A stretch of DNA of 64,000 bases, from NCBI GenBank assembly GCA_023055505.1, contig JALIRH010000002.1, forward strand, positions 38,635,733 through 38,699,732. The letters are read 5' to 3'. A program made the position numbers and the translations under genes. The notes beneath the pieces were generated by a model that was not told the origin of the DNA, searched no databases, and worked only from the letters and a program-made list of their open reading frames with translations. This document shows positions 27,401-39,400 of this stretch, in pieces. Source of the DNA: Callipepla californica brunnescens. Lineage: Eukaryota > Chordata > Aves > Galliformes > Odontophoridae. Numbering within the stretch: position 1 is the stretch's first letter; each line of letters begins with the position of its first letter.

Positions 27401-30400
27401 GAAAATCATTAGCTTAAAAGTAGAAGGGAAAGGTTTGTGCTTCACAAACTTTATTGTCCTTGAATAATTGTCGTGATAGATCTTGTTAATGTCAGTTTCT
27501 GCTGTAAGTGTGCTAACCACTACCCCACTAAGCAGCTGTTGTCATAACAGGGCACTTAATCAACAAGAAAGTAGGAGCTGCACAATGAGGACAGCCAGTA
27601 GTTAACACTTGTACAGCCCAGGAGAATTCTGAATCCTCTTCCCCATTTGTGCCTGCTCCTCCCCCAGATAGTATTATCCAGTTCATGGATGTAGCAGCTG
27701 ATGTGTACCATGGCTTACTGGCAGGCTAGGTGATGGCAGTTTCTGATGAACTGTGACACAGTTCTTTCTTTTAAAGCATCAAGAACAAGCTGGACAGAGG
27801 AGGAGTAGTTCAAGATTTTATTCACTCCCTGGAACAGCTCTCTAATCCCATAATGCTTTTTAAGGTAAAGTGTATTACTGCTTTTCCCCCTTCCTTCCCC
27901 ACGCTGTGTTTAGGAAAGAAGGTGCAGGGTGGAGATGCCACAGCTGCAGGAAGTGGTTCTCCCCGTAACAGGCTGGCACTGATGCTGGGCTGCTCTGTGA
28001 GCTTTTCCTCACACTGCTCCTTCTTTGTGCTGAACCACAGTCGGTGGCCATCGCCACAGTTTGTCTGCTGGAGTCCTTGTGCCCTTTGCCTGCTCTCTGC
28101 TGCATTCCCCTGCCTGCATTGCAAGCCTGTTGCAGCGACAGTTCTCTTGCTTAGTGTTTGATCCCACTCCTGGCCCCACGGGGGCTTTCTTAGTTTGTAC
28201 CAGGAGCTGTGATACTAAGCATCGTTACTTTAGAAAGTAGAGACATTTTTATCAAAAATACATGTGGTGACCCACATTTGTCTGAGCAAATCACCAACAA
28301 GTTTTCGTCAGTAGTCATCTATTTCCTTCTGCTTTCAGGACTGGGTTGAGGATGTCAGAAATGAACTGGGAAAAGCTCAAAGGAATAAAATTAAACTTAA
28401 GGAAATGTATGAAGAAATGTACAAGAATCTGGGAGATGTGAAGGCTCCTGGCCTTGGATGGCTGAGGAAACGGTTTGCTCAGGTATGTGTGGTGACTGAA
28501 TAGCACTGGCATTGTATGCTTCTGTAGAAGGCATGAGAAAGTCAAAGGAGAAGAACCAGATCACAGCTTTCACAGGTGCTGCAGGACTACATGAAGTAAG
28601 AGATGGAGTTTAAGATTTAGGAATTTCATTGCTGGGAGCTGTGGAGCTGTTGTGGCTTAACTTCTTGTGACCACCCTGCAGGCTCTGTGGTCCTGCTGCC
28701 TGCCCCCAGTCCTCAGCCAGGGCTTCTCTGCAACCCTACGTGGAGGTCTGGCCTTGTGTTTCCCCTGCTGCCACGGGTGTGTGAGCAGTATCAGGTTCTG
28801 TGCTGTATTTCAGTACCCAAATTTGGTACTCATATGAAGCTTTGAGCATAGGTTATTCAGAAAAGTTACAACTATGAGGAATTACAGAAAGGATTTTGCA
28901 AAATGAATTGAGATCTACAATAGTGAAAGTTGGTGTAGAAAAACAAAGCGATGCATGAAGAGGGGAAAAAAGCACAAACCTAAGCCTAACTCACATGTAA
29001 ATTGTTTGTGTCTGAGCTGACTACTGTAACTCAAGAGCAAGCTCTTGATTTGTCATCATTTTTTAAGACATCAGTTGTGAAGAGTCAAGAGCTGGCAGGA
29101 AAGCTAAATGAGTGTTAGTTGTTGTTAAGAAGAGAGACAAGCCATCGATTTATCCATTCACGTAACAGCCTTATCAGGTGCACACCTTCATAGGATCATA
29201 GAATCCTTAGAGCTGGAAGAGACCTTTAAGGGTCATGTAAGTCCAACTCACCTGCAGTGAACAGGGACATGCACAGCTACATCAGATTGCTCAGGGCCTG
29301 GTCCAGCCTGACCTTCAAAGTCTCCAGGGATGAGGCATCAACTATATCTTTGGGTTACCTGTGCCAGTGCCTTACCATCTTCACTGTAAAAGACTTTTCC
29401 CTTATATCCAACCTAAATCTCCCCTCTTTAAACTTGAATCCATTTCCTCTTGTTCTGTCACCACAGACCATGCTAAAGAGTTTGTCCTGATCTTTCCTGG
29501 AGCTCCCTTTTAGATACTGAAAGGCTGCTCTCAGGTCACCTCAGAGCTTTCTCTTCTCCAGGCTGAACAGCCCCAGCTCTCTCAGCCTTTTCCTGTAGGA
29601 GAGGTGTTCCATCCCTTGCATTATTTGTGTGGCCTTCTTCTGAATGCACTCCAGCAGTCTATGTCTCTCCTGTACTGAGGACTCCACATCTGGATGCAGT
29701 ACTCCAGGTGAGACCTCAGCAGCGCAGAGCAGAGGGGCAGGATCACCTCCCTCACTCTGCTGGCCACGCTTCTTTTGATGCAGCCCAAGATACAACTGGT
29801 TTTCTGGGCTGTGAGGGCACATTGCTGGCTCATGTCCAGCTTTCCATCCAGCAGTACCCTCGGCTTGTATTGGTTATGGGGGTTGCTGTGATGCAGGTGC
29901 AGGACCTTGCATTTGGATTTGTTGAATCTCATGAGCTTCACTTTGGCCCACTGCTCAGGCCTGTTTAGGTCCCTCTGGATAACATCTTGTCCCTCCGGTG
30001 TATCAACTGCACCCTAGAGCTTGGTGTCATTGGCAAACGTGCTGAAGGTGCACTTGACCCCAGTGTTGATGTCACTGATGAAGATATTAAAGGGTATTGG
30101 TCCCAGCACTGACCCCTGGGGGACACCACTTGTCACTCACGTTCATCCAGACATTGACCACCGCTCTCCGGACTTGATCCTGCAGCCAGTTTTTTTGTCC
30201 GTTGAAATGTCCACCAATCAAATCCAAACCTTTCCAATTTGGAGAGAAGGCTGTTGTGGGGTACTGTGTCAAAGGCCTTCCTGAAGGTGAGATAGATGAC
30301 ATCAGTGGCTCTTCCCTTGTCCTTCAATGCAGTGACACCATCACTGATGGCCACTAGGTTGGTCAAACAGGATTTGCCCCTGGTGAAGCCATGCTGGTTC

Positions 30401-33400
30401 TCCATATCACCTCCCAAGGCCTTACATGGAAGGTACCTTCCATGTACCTTAGCAAAGCTTCCAGGAGTCTGTTCTGTGATCTTTCCTGGCACAGAGGTGA
30501 GACCAACAGGTCAGTAGTTCCTGGGGTCGTCCTTTTTATCCTTCTTAAGAGTGGATGCAGTGTTACCTTTTTTCCAGCCACCAGGGACTTCACCTGATTG
30601 CCACGACTTTTCAAATGCTGTAGAGTGCCTTGGTGACCACATCAGTCCATTCCTTCAGGACTCTGGAATGCATCTAATCAAGACCCAGGGACTTGTGGAT
30701 GTTCAGGTTGCTCAGGGGGTCATGAACCTGATCTCCACTTGCAGTAGGAGGGACGTTGCCTTCCCAGTCCCTTTCTACTAAACCAAATGTTTAGAGTCTA
30801 TGTGGTGTACAGTTATCAAAGGAGACAGAGGCAAAAAAGTTGTCAAGTACATCAGCCTTCTCCTTGTCTGTTGTTATCAGCCTGCCTGTGTCACTCAGTG
30901 GGGGAGTACACCCTCCTGGACTTTCCTGGTCGAAGTACCTGTAGACCTTTCTTGTTCTTCTTGGCATCCCTTACCAAGTTCAGTTCAAACTGGGCCTTGG
31001 CTTTCCTGACCCCATCCCTACATAGCCTAGCAGCTTCCTTATACTCTTCTCATGATATCTGTCCCTGTTTCCACTGTGTGTGCATTTTCTTCTTGCTCTT
31101 CAGTTTGACCAGCAGGTCCTGGTTCAGCCATGCAGGTCTCCTGCCTTCCTTTCCTGACTTGCTGCACCTAGGAATGGAGAGATCTTGCACCCTGAAGAAA
31201 ACTTCCTTAAAGATCTGCCAGCTCTGCTCTGCACCCTTACCCAAGGGGACAGTTTCTCGGGGTGTTTTGTTGACTGACTCCCTGAAGAGCTTGGAAATTA
31301 ACTTTCCTGAAATTCAGCATCCTGATTTTACTCTTTGCCTGTCTCATATCCCTCCAGTGCCTGAACTCAACCATAGCACGGTCACTACAGCACAGGCAGC
31401 CTCCAATCCTGACATCTCCAGTCAAGTCGTTTGCACTCATTTGTGTTTTAAATTAATATTTTACTAGCTGTTCTAAGTTGTTTATTTTTTTTTGTAAGCA
31501 AACAAGGTATATTTGTAGCTGTTTTATGTGTTACATCCTGTGGCAAACATCTGGTAACAAGCCATGTTCTACTAGCATCAGAAGTGCTTGATTAAAGTCA
31601 CTGCAATTAAGAAATCGCATCTATGAATGGCATATTGAGGGGATCTGTGAGTAATTGTATTTTGTGGGGTAGGAGATAAAACCACAGGTTTGTAGCTTAA
31701 GGTATGTTTTGAAAACAAGAGGGAATGGGAAGTTCTATCCCAGATCCCACTGAGAGTGGAAATGTTCTGGGTCAGTGCAGCAGTCTCTTGGACTAGGTAG
31801 GAGCTGGATGTGGTGATCCTTGTGGGTCCCTTCCAACTCGGGATATTCTGTCACTCTGTAACAAGCAGCATTACTGATATGCTGACCCAGAGTCCAGCTG
31901 CAGCTGGAGGAGGTAAGAAGGGATAAGCTCCTGGTTTTGACATAGCAAAAAGGTCTGTGGATTAATTCTGCAGAGCGCTGGTATCATTGGGGTCAGGAAG
32001 TGTCAGTATTTCTCTTGCTACCAACTGGTGTGGTCTGTGATACAGGCGATGAAAAGATTCAGACAGACTAGAAATTGATAGGGGAAAAGAACTGAAGCAG
32101 GAGAAAGACGGAGGTGTGTCTGGATGGGAGGGTACTGTTGTTGTGTTCCTGGGGAGTTCCAGGCACTGTCCTGACAGGATCCATGTCTGTGAATGAACCT
32201 CCCTCAGGCTTTTGGGAAGGATTTTGACAGTCATTTTGGGAAAGGCGGTTCGAAGCTGTTGGATATGAAGGTTGTCGATTTTGATGAGATCACAATGTCT
32301 CTTCGCACAAAAATGAACAAATCCCATAAAGAACCTGGAAACCTGAAAGAGTGTTCCCCATGGATGAGTGAATTCAAAGCTGAGTTCTTGAGAAATGAGC
32401 TGGAGGTCCCTGGTAAGTTCCCTGTCCGCTGCGATGATGGAAATGTTCCATACATGAAAGCTGCTGCTTCTGAGCTCTGCTTTTTATGTTGGCTGTGTGG
32501 CCTTTCATTCTCTACTTACACAGAGGTAGTCTGAAACAACTGTTACTTAATCTCTTAAATCTGTTCTTCAGCTCTATGCCTGATTTTATTTTTTTTTAAC
32601 TATCAAAAATAGCATCTCTAACCCTAAAACCTTACTTTAAAGGCACGATTCCCAGGAATCTGGGAGTTAAATCTAATACGTGCTTAATTCAAATTCAGCA
32701 AGGATGTATCCTCTCAAACTGCTGAGATCTAAAAATGGAACTGCTGAAGAAGGGAAGACTATTAGTAATTCAAAGACAGAAGTATAAAAGTCCATTTTCA
32801 TATATATATTTTCATGTATTTCCTTGAAATATATAGTTCTGCCAATTTAACAAATTATTTAGAAGTCTTCTATTCTTAAACACACTTGAAAAATACTACT
32901 GATAATGTGTAAAATCAGACTGTGTCTATTTTTCCTTTCCTCATCCCTACTCCCCCTCACCCCCCCACAGGTCAGTATGATGGGAAGGGGAAACCTCTGC
33001 CAGAGTACCACGTGAAGATCTCTGGGTTTGATGAACGGGTAGGTTTGTGAGCTTGGGTCCAAGTCCTGGTGTTATGCACCTGCAGCCATACTCAGTCTGG
33101 AGAATTCGACAATAGGAAGGTTGTTGCTGCATGCACATCTTGGAGCATGTAAATGCTGTTTTGCAGAGCTTTCTTGGGTCTTTGATTGTGCCATCTGGGA
33201 ACGCCAGATGGGCTTAATGTCAGTGGCGATTCTGTGAGACCAAGTCTTCTGTCACAAATGCTTGTTTTTTCCTGTCTTCTAAGATAATGGTCCTGGAATC
33301 CCTGAGGAAACCCAAGCGCATAACGATCCGGGGCAGCGACGAGCAGGAGTATCCTTTTCTTGTCAAAGGTGGGGAAGACCTGCGCCAAGACCAACGCATT

Positions 33401-36400
33401 GAGCAGCTGTTCGATGTAATGAACATCATCCTTTCCCGAGATGCTGCCTGTAGCCAAAGGAATATGCAGCTGAAAACTTACCAGGTCATCCCCATGACCA
33501 CACGGTAGGACTTGATCTTGAAGAGGCAGAAATGCTTGCGTTAACATCAGTTGCTGCAATGTTGGAAAGTATGGTTTGTGTGTGCCAGATTCTGATTTGG
33601 AGTGTTTTGGGTCTTGGCTTGCTTTTTCATTTTCTTTTTTTTCCTTTTGAAACTGCTTTGTCTGGAAACCGTGTTTCAGAGTATATTTAAATTGGCAGCT
33701 TTCTTCTGCCTTCGAGCAGACACTAGAATGCAACGTTTCCAATTCTGTATTGTTCCAACGTTAAGCTACTTGTTCGCATCTCTGATTGTTTTTGTTCCAG
33801 GCTGGGACTCATCAAGTGGCTGGAAAATACCTGTACTTTGAAAGAATTCTTGAGGAAAAGCATGACTGAAGAGGAAGACACCAACTATAACAGGTGATGT
33901 TTCCCTTTGCTGTGTCCTCCAATAGCGACCACTGCTAATGAGTTCATCATGATGCTGACCATCTTGTGGCAGCATTTCCTTCATTTGAAAGGAAAGAAAA
34001 GTACCTGTAAGCAAGGAGGCACTTTGTACTTCCTGACCCAAATTAGTAATTAGCAACTGTTTGTTTAACGAGTACCATTGTACCTGGAATATCCTCCACC
34101 CAGCTTGTTTAAACAAGAGGCTTATAATCGTGTGGTGACGTTGTTATCATCACCATTTCCTTATCAGCAGATTGATTTTTTACAAGCAGAGGATTTTGAT
34201 CTCCTGATTTGATCAGGCACGAAATGGACGTCGGTCAGCAAAGGGGGGAGAGAAGGAGGGGGAGCAGAGACAGAGCTGTTCAGAAGCTGTGTACAGCAGT
34301 GAGTCCAGGATGGAGGAAATTGGCAGATACGTGAAACACAGCTGTGAAAGAACATTGTCTCTGACTGCGTACAAAGGCTGGATTTGAATAAACGAGCTTT
34401 ATGTCTCTTGATTGCTTGTAATTAAGAGATGAATATTTGTAAAATGGATTAATTCTAGCACGTAGCCTGGAAGTTTCTATATATCCAGGCTATATCCTGG
34501 ATTTTAGAAATGTGGTTTCATTTACTGACTTCTTTCCTCAGTGCATGGTCTCTGTTTGGGCATGTCCAAGAGTTGTCATCAGTTATTTTTACTAGTTGTT
34601 CTGCTTACTGGGCAGGTTGGAGGAAGTTCCAGTGTGCAGGTTGAGCTCCAAAGAGCCTTTGTTTCTATAGTTGATTTTTGACTGTGCTTTTAGGAATTAC
34701 TTCAGTTCCCTCAACCCTGTCATCTAATTTACTTCTGCAAACAGCAGTGTTAGTGTTGTTACTGAAAGTGGAGGGGGATCTGCGTGGCAGCTTCTCACGA
34801 GAGGAGGTTTCTAATACTAAATGTATCAATATCTTTCTAAAAACATTTAATGATGTATCATACAAACAGCCTAATTTTATTACTATATATAGACTTGAAA
34901 TACTTCCCCGTACACTCTTCAGCCGAATTAGGACACTTTTATACTGAGCTGTGGGTGAACAGCAGCGCTCCCAAAGGAGGACTCTAATGGAATCATTGCA
35001 GGCAGTGTTTCAGTTGGGGTGAGAGTGAATAACTTCCTGAAGTTTTGAAGTCTTTTATCCCAAGTGGCGGGCCACCCAGTCTATAAATGATACATACTTC
35101 TTAAATGGAAAGGATCTCTATGCCTCAGAGCGTGGGTTTGGTGGGTGTGATGGTGGTGGGCTGATGGTTGAAGTAGATGATCTTAGTGGCCTTTTCCAAC
35201 CTTAATGACTGAACAGGAGGCTGTTCTACTCAGTTGCTGTTTCTGTGGAACAGACCAGCAGTTTAATGGCTAGCATAGCTTCTGATTTTCACAATACCGT
35301 TGGAAATTAGTGTCTCTGAGACACTGATGTCTAATCTTCCATCGGCTATGACTGGATTGCGTTCAAAAGCTGAGGGGAAGGAGACAGATGGATCAACACA
35401 TGCATTGACTGCATACACTTCATTTTTATAGCTAGGCTAGTATTAACATAGGCTGTAGCTCCCGTGTCCTCTGTGCTTAAAAATCTCATGGGCTGTAGCA
35501 GTACACTCTCAATCTGCAAATATTCAGCTACAGAATTGGTAGGATAATACAGAGAAATCAACCTTCTCTTCTTTTTCTTTCCCATCCTATGTCCACAGCC
35601 GAAAGGGACCCCGCAGTGCCTATACTGAATGGCTGTCCAGGATGGGTGGGAAGGCACAAGGCTTGGCACGATACACTGCCATGTACAAGTAAGTTTTAAG
35701 AGAACTGCATGTAGAGTATACAGAGTATGCACACACACACACAATATTTTAGAAAGTCCAGGCAAAAGTAACCTACTTTGCATTATTCTGGCTAGACTTT
35801 TTTTTTTGCTAGACTGCTTTGTCTAATGTGAGATGTTCTGCTTGAAGAATTTTAGTACTGACAGAATGCCAGTAGAGCACAGGAATGCTTCCATAAGTTT
35901 GCTCACCTCCTTAGGAATGTCTAAGAGCAGACACTCTTTTTCAGCTGTCTTTTCTGAGCATCTTGTTCCTGTGATGTACTCAGGTAGGCTGCCTGAGAGC
36001 CAGAGCACCTGCTGGAGTTGAGCAGAGAACGCTGCTGTGATTCACTGATAGGTTAAGAATATGTGATGTGAGCATCCTCTCAGAGGAACTTCTACACCTG
36101 CCCAGGTCTCATAGTGTATCGGGGAAGGAGAGTTCCCAGTGGAACGTTTTGAGGAGCTCATACCCTCCTTAAACAGATTATGCTTAAACAGAAGCTTCGT
36201 GCCTCTTTGAGGAAAGCTTTGACTCGTTTCTCTGAGTGTCTACATTAACATTTTCATTCAGATCAGGAATGTGCTTTTGAAGTAAATTCCCAGTCACTTC
36301 TGCTCACCTCACATACTCAGGGACAGCTGAGTGAAAACAGGCCGGCGTATTGCTGTTTTCCAACGAAACAGCAGGAACTCTGCCCCAGCTCTGTCAGCTG

Positions 36401-39400
36401 CCCACAGGCACTCTGCTTATAGCAGTGGACCTGAGCTGGCCCAAAGCAGTCACCCTCCCTCCTGCAGATGCGTGGCACAAAAGCCCTCAGCACCAGCTGT
36501 TTTGTCCCATTGCCTCCCCTTCTGTTAGACTATTTTTATTGTGACCACTGCACGTGGCTGAGAGGTTCCCCTTGGGCCTTAGCTACTCTGCTTGGAAAAG
36601 GTTATCCAGCCAGAAAGATTGCATAGCTTCATTAAATCTTAACCATCCTACCTAATGTAGGAGAGTCCAGACCACGCTACACACTGCAGCATGGTAAGAA
36701 ATTCCATCTCTGAAATAACTGCTTGGAGAAAGAGATGGGGATTTATTTTCAATATCAGATAAAGTATTTTGGGCAAGCTGCGAGTGCGACTCGCTATACT
36801 GCTTACTGATGGAAATAAACACACAGATGTAGTCACGTGCATACCCTGGCTGTCATTTCAGTGGCTGGCATTATTCTTCCATCAATTTGCAGGAACGCGA
36901 GCCGCACGGAAACAGTTATTGCCTTCAAGAGCAGGGAGCACAGCGTTCCAGAAGACCTGCTGCGGTGAGTGCGGCGGTAACGGCCTCCTGCTGGGAAACG
37001 GAGCCACATGTCTTATCTGCATGCAACAAGTGACTTCTGTTCTGCCCAGGAGAGCCTTTGTGAAGATGAGCACATCTCCCGAAGCCTTCCTGGCCCTGCG
37101 GTCGCACTTTGCCAGCTCGCACGCGCTGATGTGCATCAGTCACTGGATACTTGGAATCGGCGACAGGCACCTGTCCAACTTCATGATTAACAAGGAGACG
37201 GGTGGCATGGTGGGGATAGACTTCGGGCATGCGTTTGGCTCAGCCACACAGGTACCTGCTGTGTAACTCATTTTGTTACAGCGTGTGAAGAAACAGGCTG
37301 TCACTCCACACAGTGCGATCTTTATACGCTGTGCTTTCAGCCGCTGCCACTAGGTGCTCACAACCAGAGCCGTGATGGCACCGTGTGGCTGTTCCACCAA
37401 AAAAAAAAAAAAAAGCCTAACCCTTCTGTTACAAGGTTTCTTAATTGTTGTTTTCTAATTCCTTTTCTGGCTGCCCTTCCTGCCGGTTAGTTTCTGCCCG
37501 TGCCGGAGCTGATGCCTTTCCGCCTCACTCGCCAGTTTGTGAATCTGATGATGCCGGTGAAGGAGTGGGGCCTCATTTACAGCGTGATGGTGCATGCCCT
37601 GAGGGCGTATCGTGCTGATCCCGATCTCCTCATCAACACGATGGATGTGTTTGTCAAAGAGCCTTCCCTGGACTGGAAGGTGAGTGGAAGCACTCTTCTT
37701 TCTGTTTTCTTCATGTAAAAATTGTCAAACTGCTGTAGGAGCGCTACTGATCCCAGAGGAGGCATTTCCTGCTGCTTGGTCTCACTGCTTCTTTTGTCTT
37801 TCTTTGTTGTACTGAGCTCATAGAGAAATTAGGCTTCAAGCATCTGAAATGGCAGAATCCTGAAAGGATGGCGATGATGGGCAAAGAAGAGTTGTACACA
37901 TCCGTGCTGTCAGCACACTGTTGTTTGTCTGCACAGTAACCCTACAGATGTCAGTATCTTTTAATCACGTTACACTGCTCCTGGCTGCAGCGTAAATATT
38001 TTCAGTTTTTTGGATCGATTCATCTCATCAACACAGAACTTACACAGCAACGCTGTATTTATCCAATAGTTACAGAGAAAATGTGCAACAAGTTGTATTG
38101 AAGTCCAAGTGTAAATCACAGGCAGTCCAGATACCATCGTGGTGTTTTGCCCTCTACTGCAGCTGCGGTGTGGAGCTGCTGCCATGAGTTGGTGTGATGT
38201 GGCAGCTTAAAGGTCTCTTGAAGTACGATAAATAGAGCAAAACTGTTTTCTCTTTAGAACTTTGAACAAAGGCAGCTGAAAAAAGGAGGCACGTGGATCA
38301 AGGAGATAAACACTGCTGAAGTAAACTGGTACCCTCTGCAAAAAGTCAGCAATGTCAAAAGGAAGCTGACGGGCACCAATCCTGCACGAATCACTTGGTA
38401 AGATGCTCTCCTCCTGTTTCAGACTGCTCCGCTAAGAGCTCTGGCACACTGCTGGGTCAGACTTTGCTCCCTTCGGACACAATGGCAGCTGTGGAAGAGG
38501 AGGGGCAGACAGGGCAGAATTTCACCCACCCTTCTGTCAGAGCCAGTTGGTTCCACGTAGAGCTCTCTTGATGTGCTGCCAGGCAGAACATCTCCCCGAG
38601 TGCTCTTGCTCCAGCTCAGGCTTCCTGAGCAGTTTACTGTTCTGGCAGCACGTGTTCCCACCCTGTCAGCTTGCTCAATTGCTCACTTGTCAGCTTACTG
38701 TTTTTTTGTGTTCATCTACACAGCTTTTAGGCTGGGGCAGTATTCAAAAATCATTGTGCTTCTGCTGGGTAGTTGCTTGCGGCAGAACCTGCTCCAGCTG
38801 TACAGGAGGCATGGAAGCATGCTGCTTTCCAAAATCATCAGATATGAAAGTGATGGTGTTCTCAGGTCGTTTCTGTCAGTCTGGTCAGGTCTGGCTCAAG
38901 CTAGAATGTCTTTAAGGCTCGGTTAAAGTACAATTAATCCCTTCCATCCTCTTTTAAAAAAGACATTCTGGGTTATTCCAAGAAAGAAAGAATGTCATGA
39001 AAGCATGTTTGTTTTAAGACCTTAAGGTTTCTGAAAAGCGCACGACTCAGGAAGAGTCTCCTGCTGCCAGGGCTGTACTGGAAAAGGCAACAAAATACTC
39101 CTTGTAGGCACAGATGAGTAGAACAGGTGGGGAGGTAACTGTGAATGGGACCTGCTATGTCCACCTTTCAGTTAAGAGATTTTTTTATTTTTTTACCAAA
39201 CTGAAATATTCCTGGTAATTGCTCACCAGTGGAGGACGCCCACCTTCACTGGTCTTTAACATGGGCCTACAACTATCGAGCTCCTCATCTTGACAAATAA
39301 AGTTGCGTGAGTGGTGATGGCATCCCAGATAAAATCCCCTACCTGTTATTTTTTGGCTCATTCCTTTGAAGAACTTATTCTTGTGTTCTCAATTTTAGTG

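Noticed and set aside
30787..31467. 226-codon + strand open frame
   Set aside because: Lies on the antisense side of the CR1 element and is not conserved coding sequence.
33092..33742. 216-codon - strand open frame
   Set aside because: Antisense shadow of the PRKDC kinase exon at 33284-33504.
39296..39301. AATAAA before the last PRKDC exon
   Set aside because: Lies in the last intron. The FATC-coding exon follows it, so it is not the main poly(A) signal.
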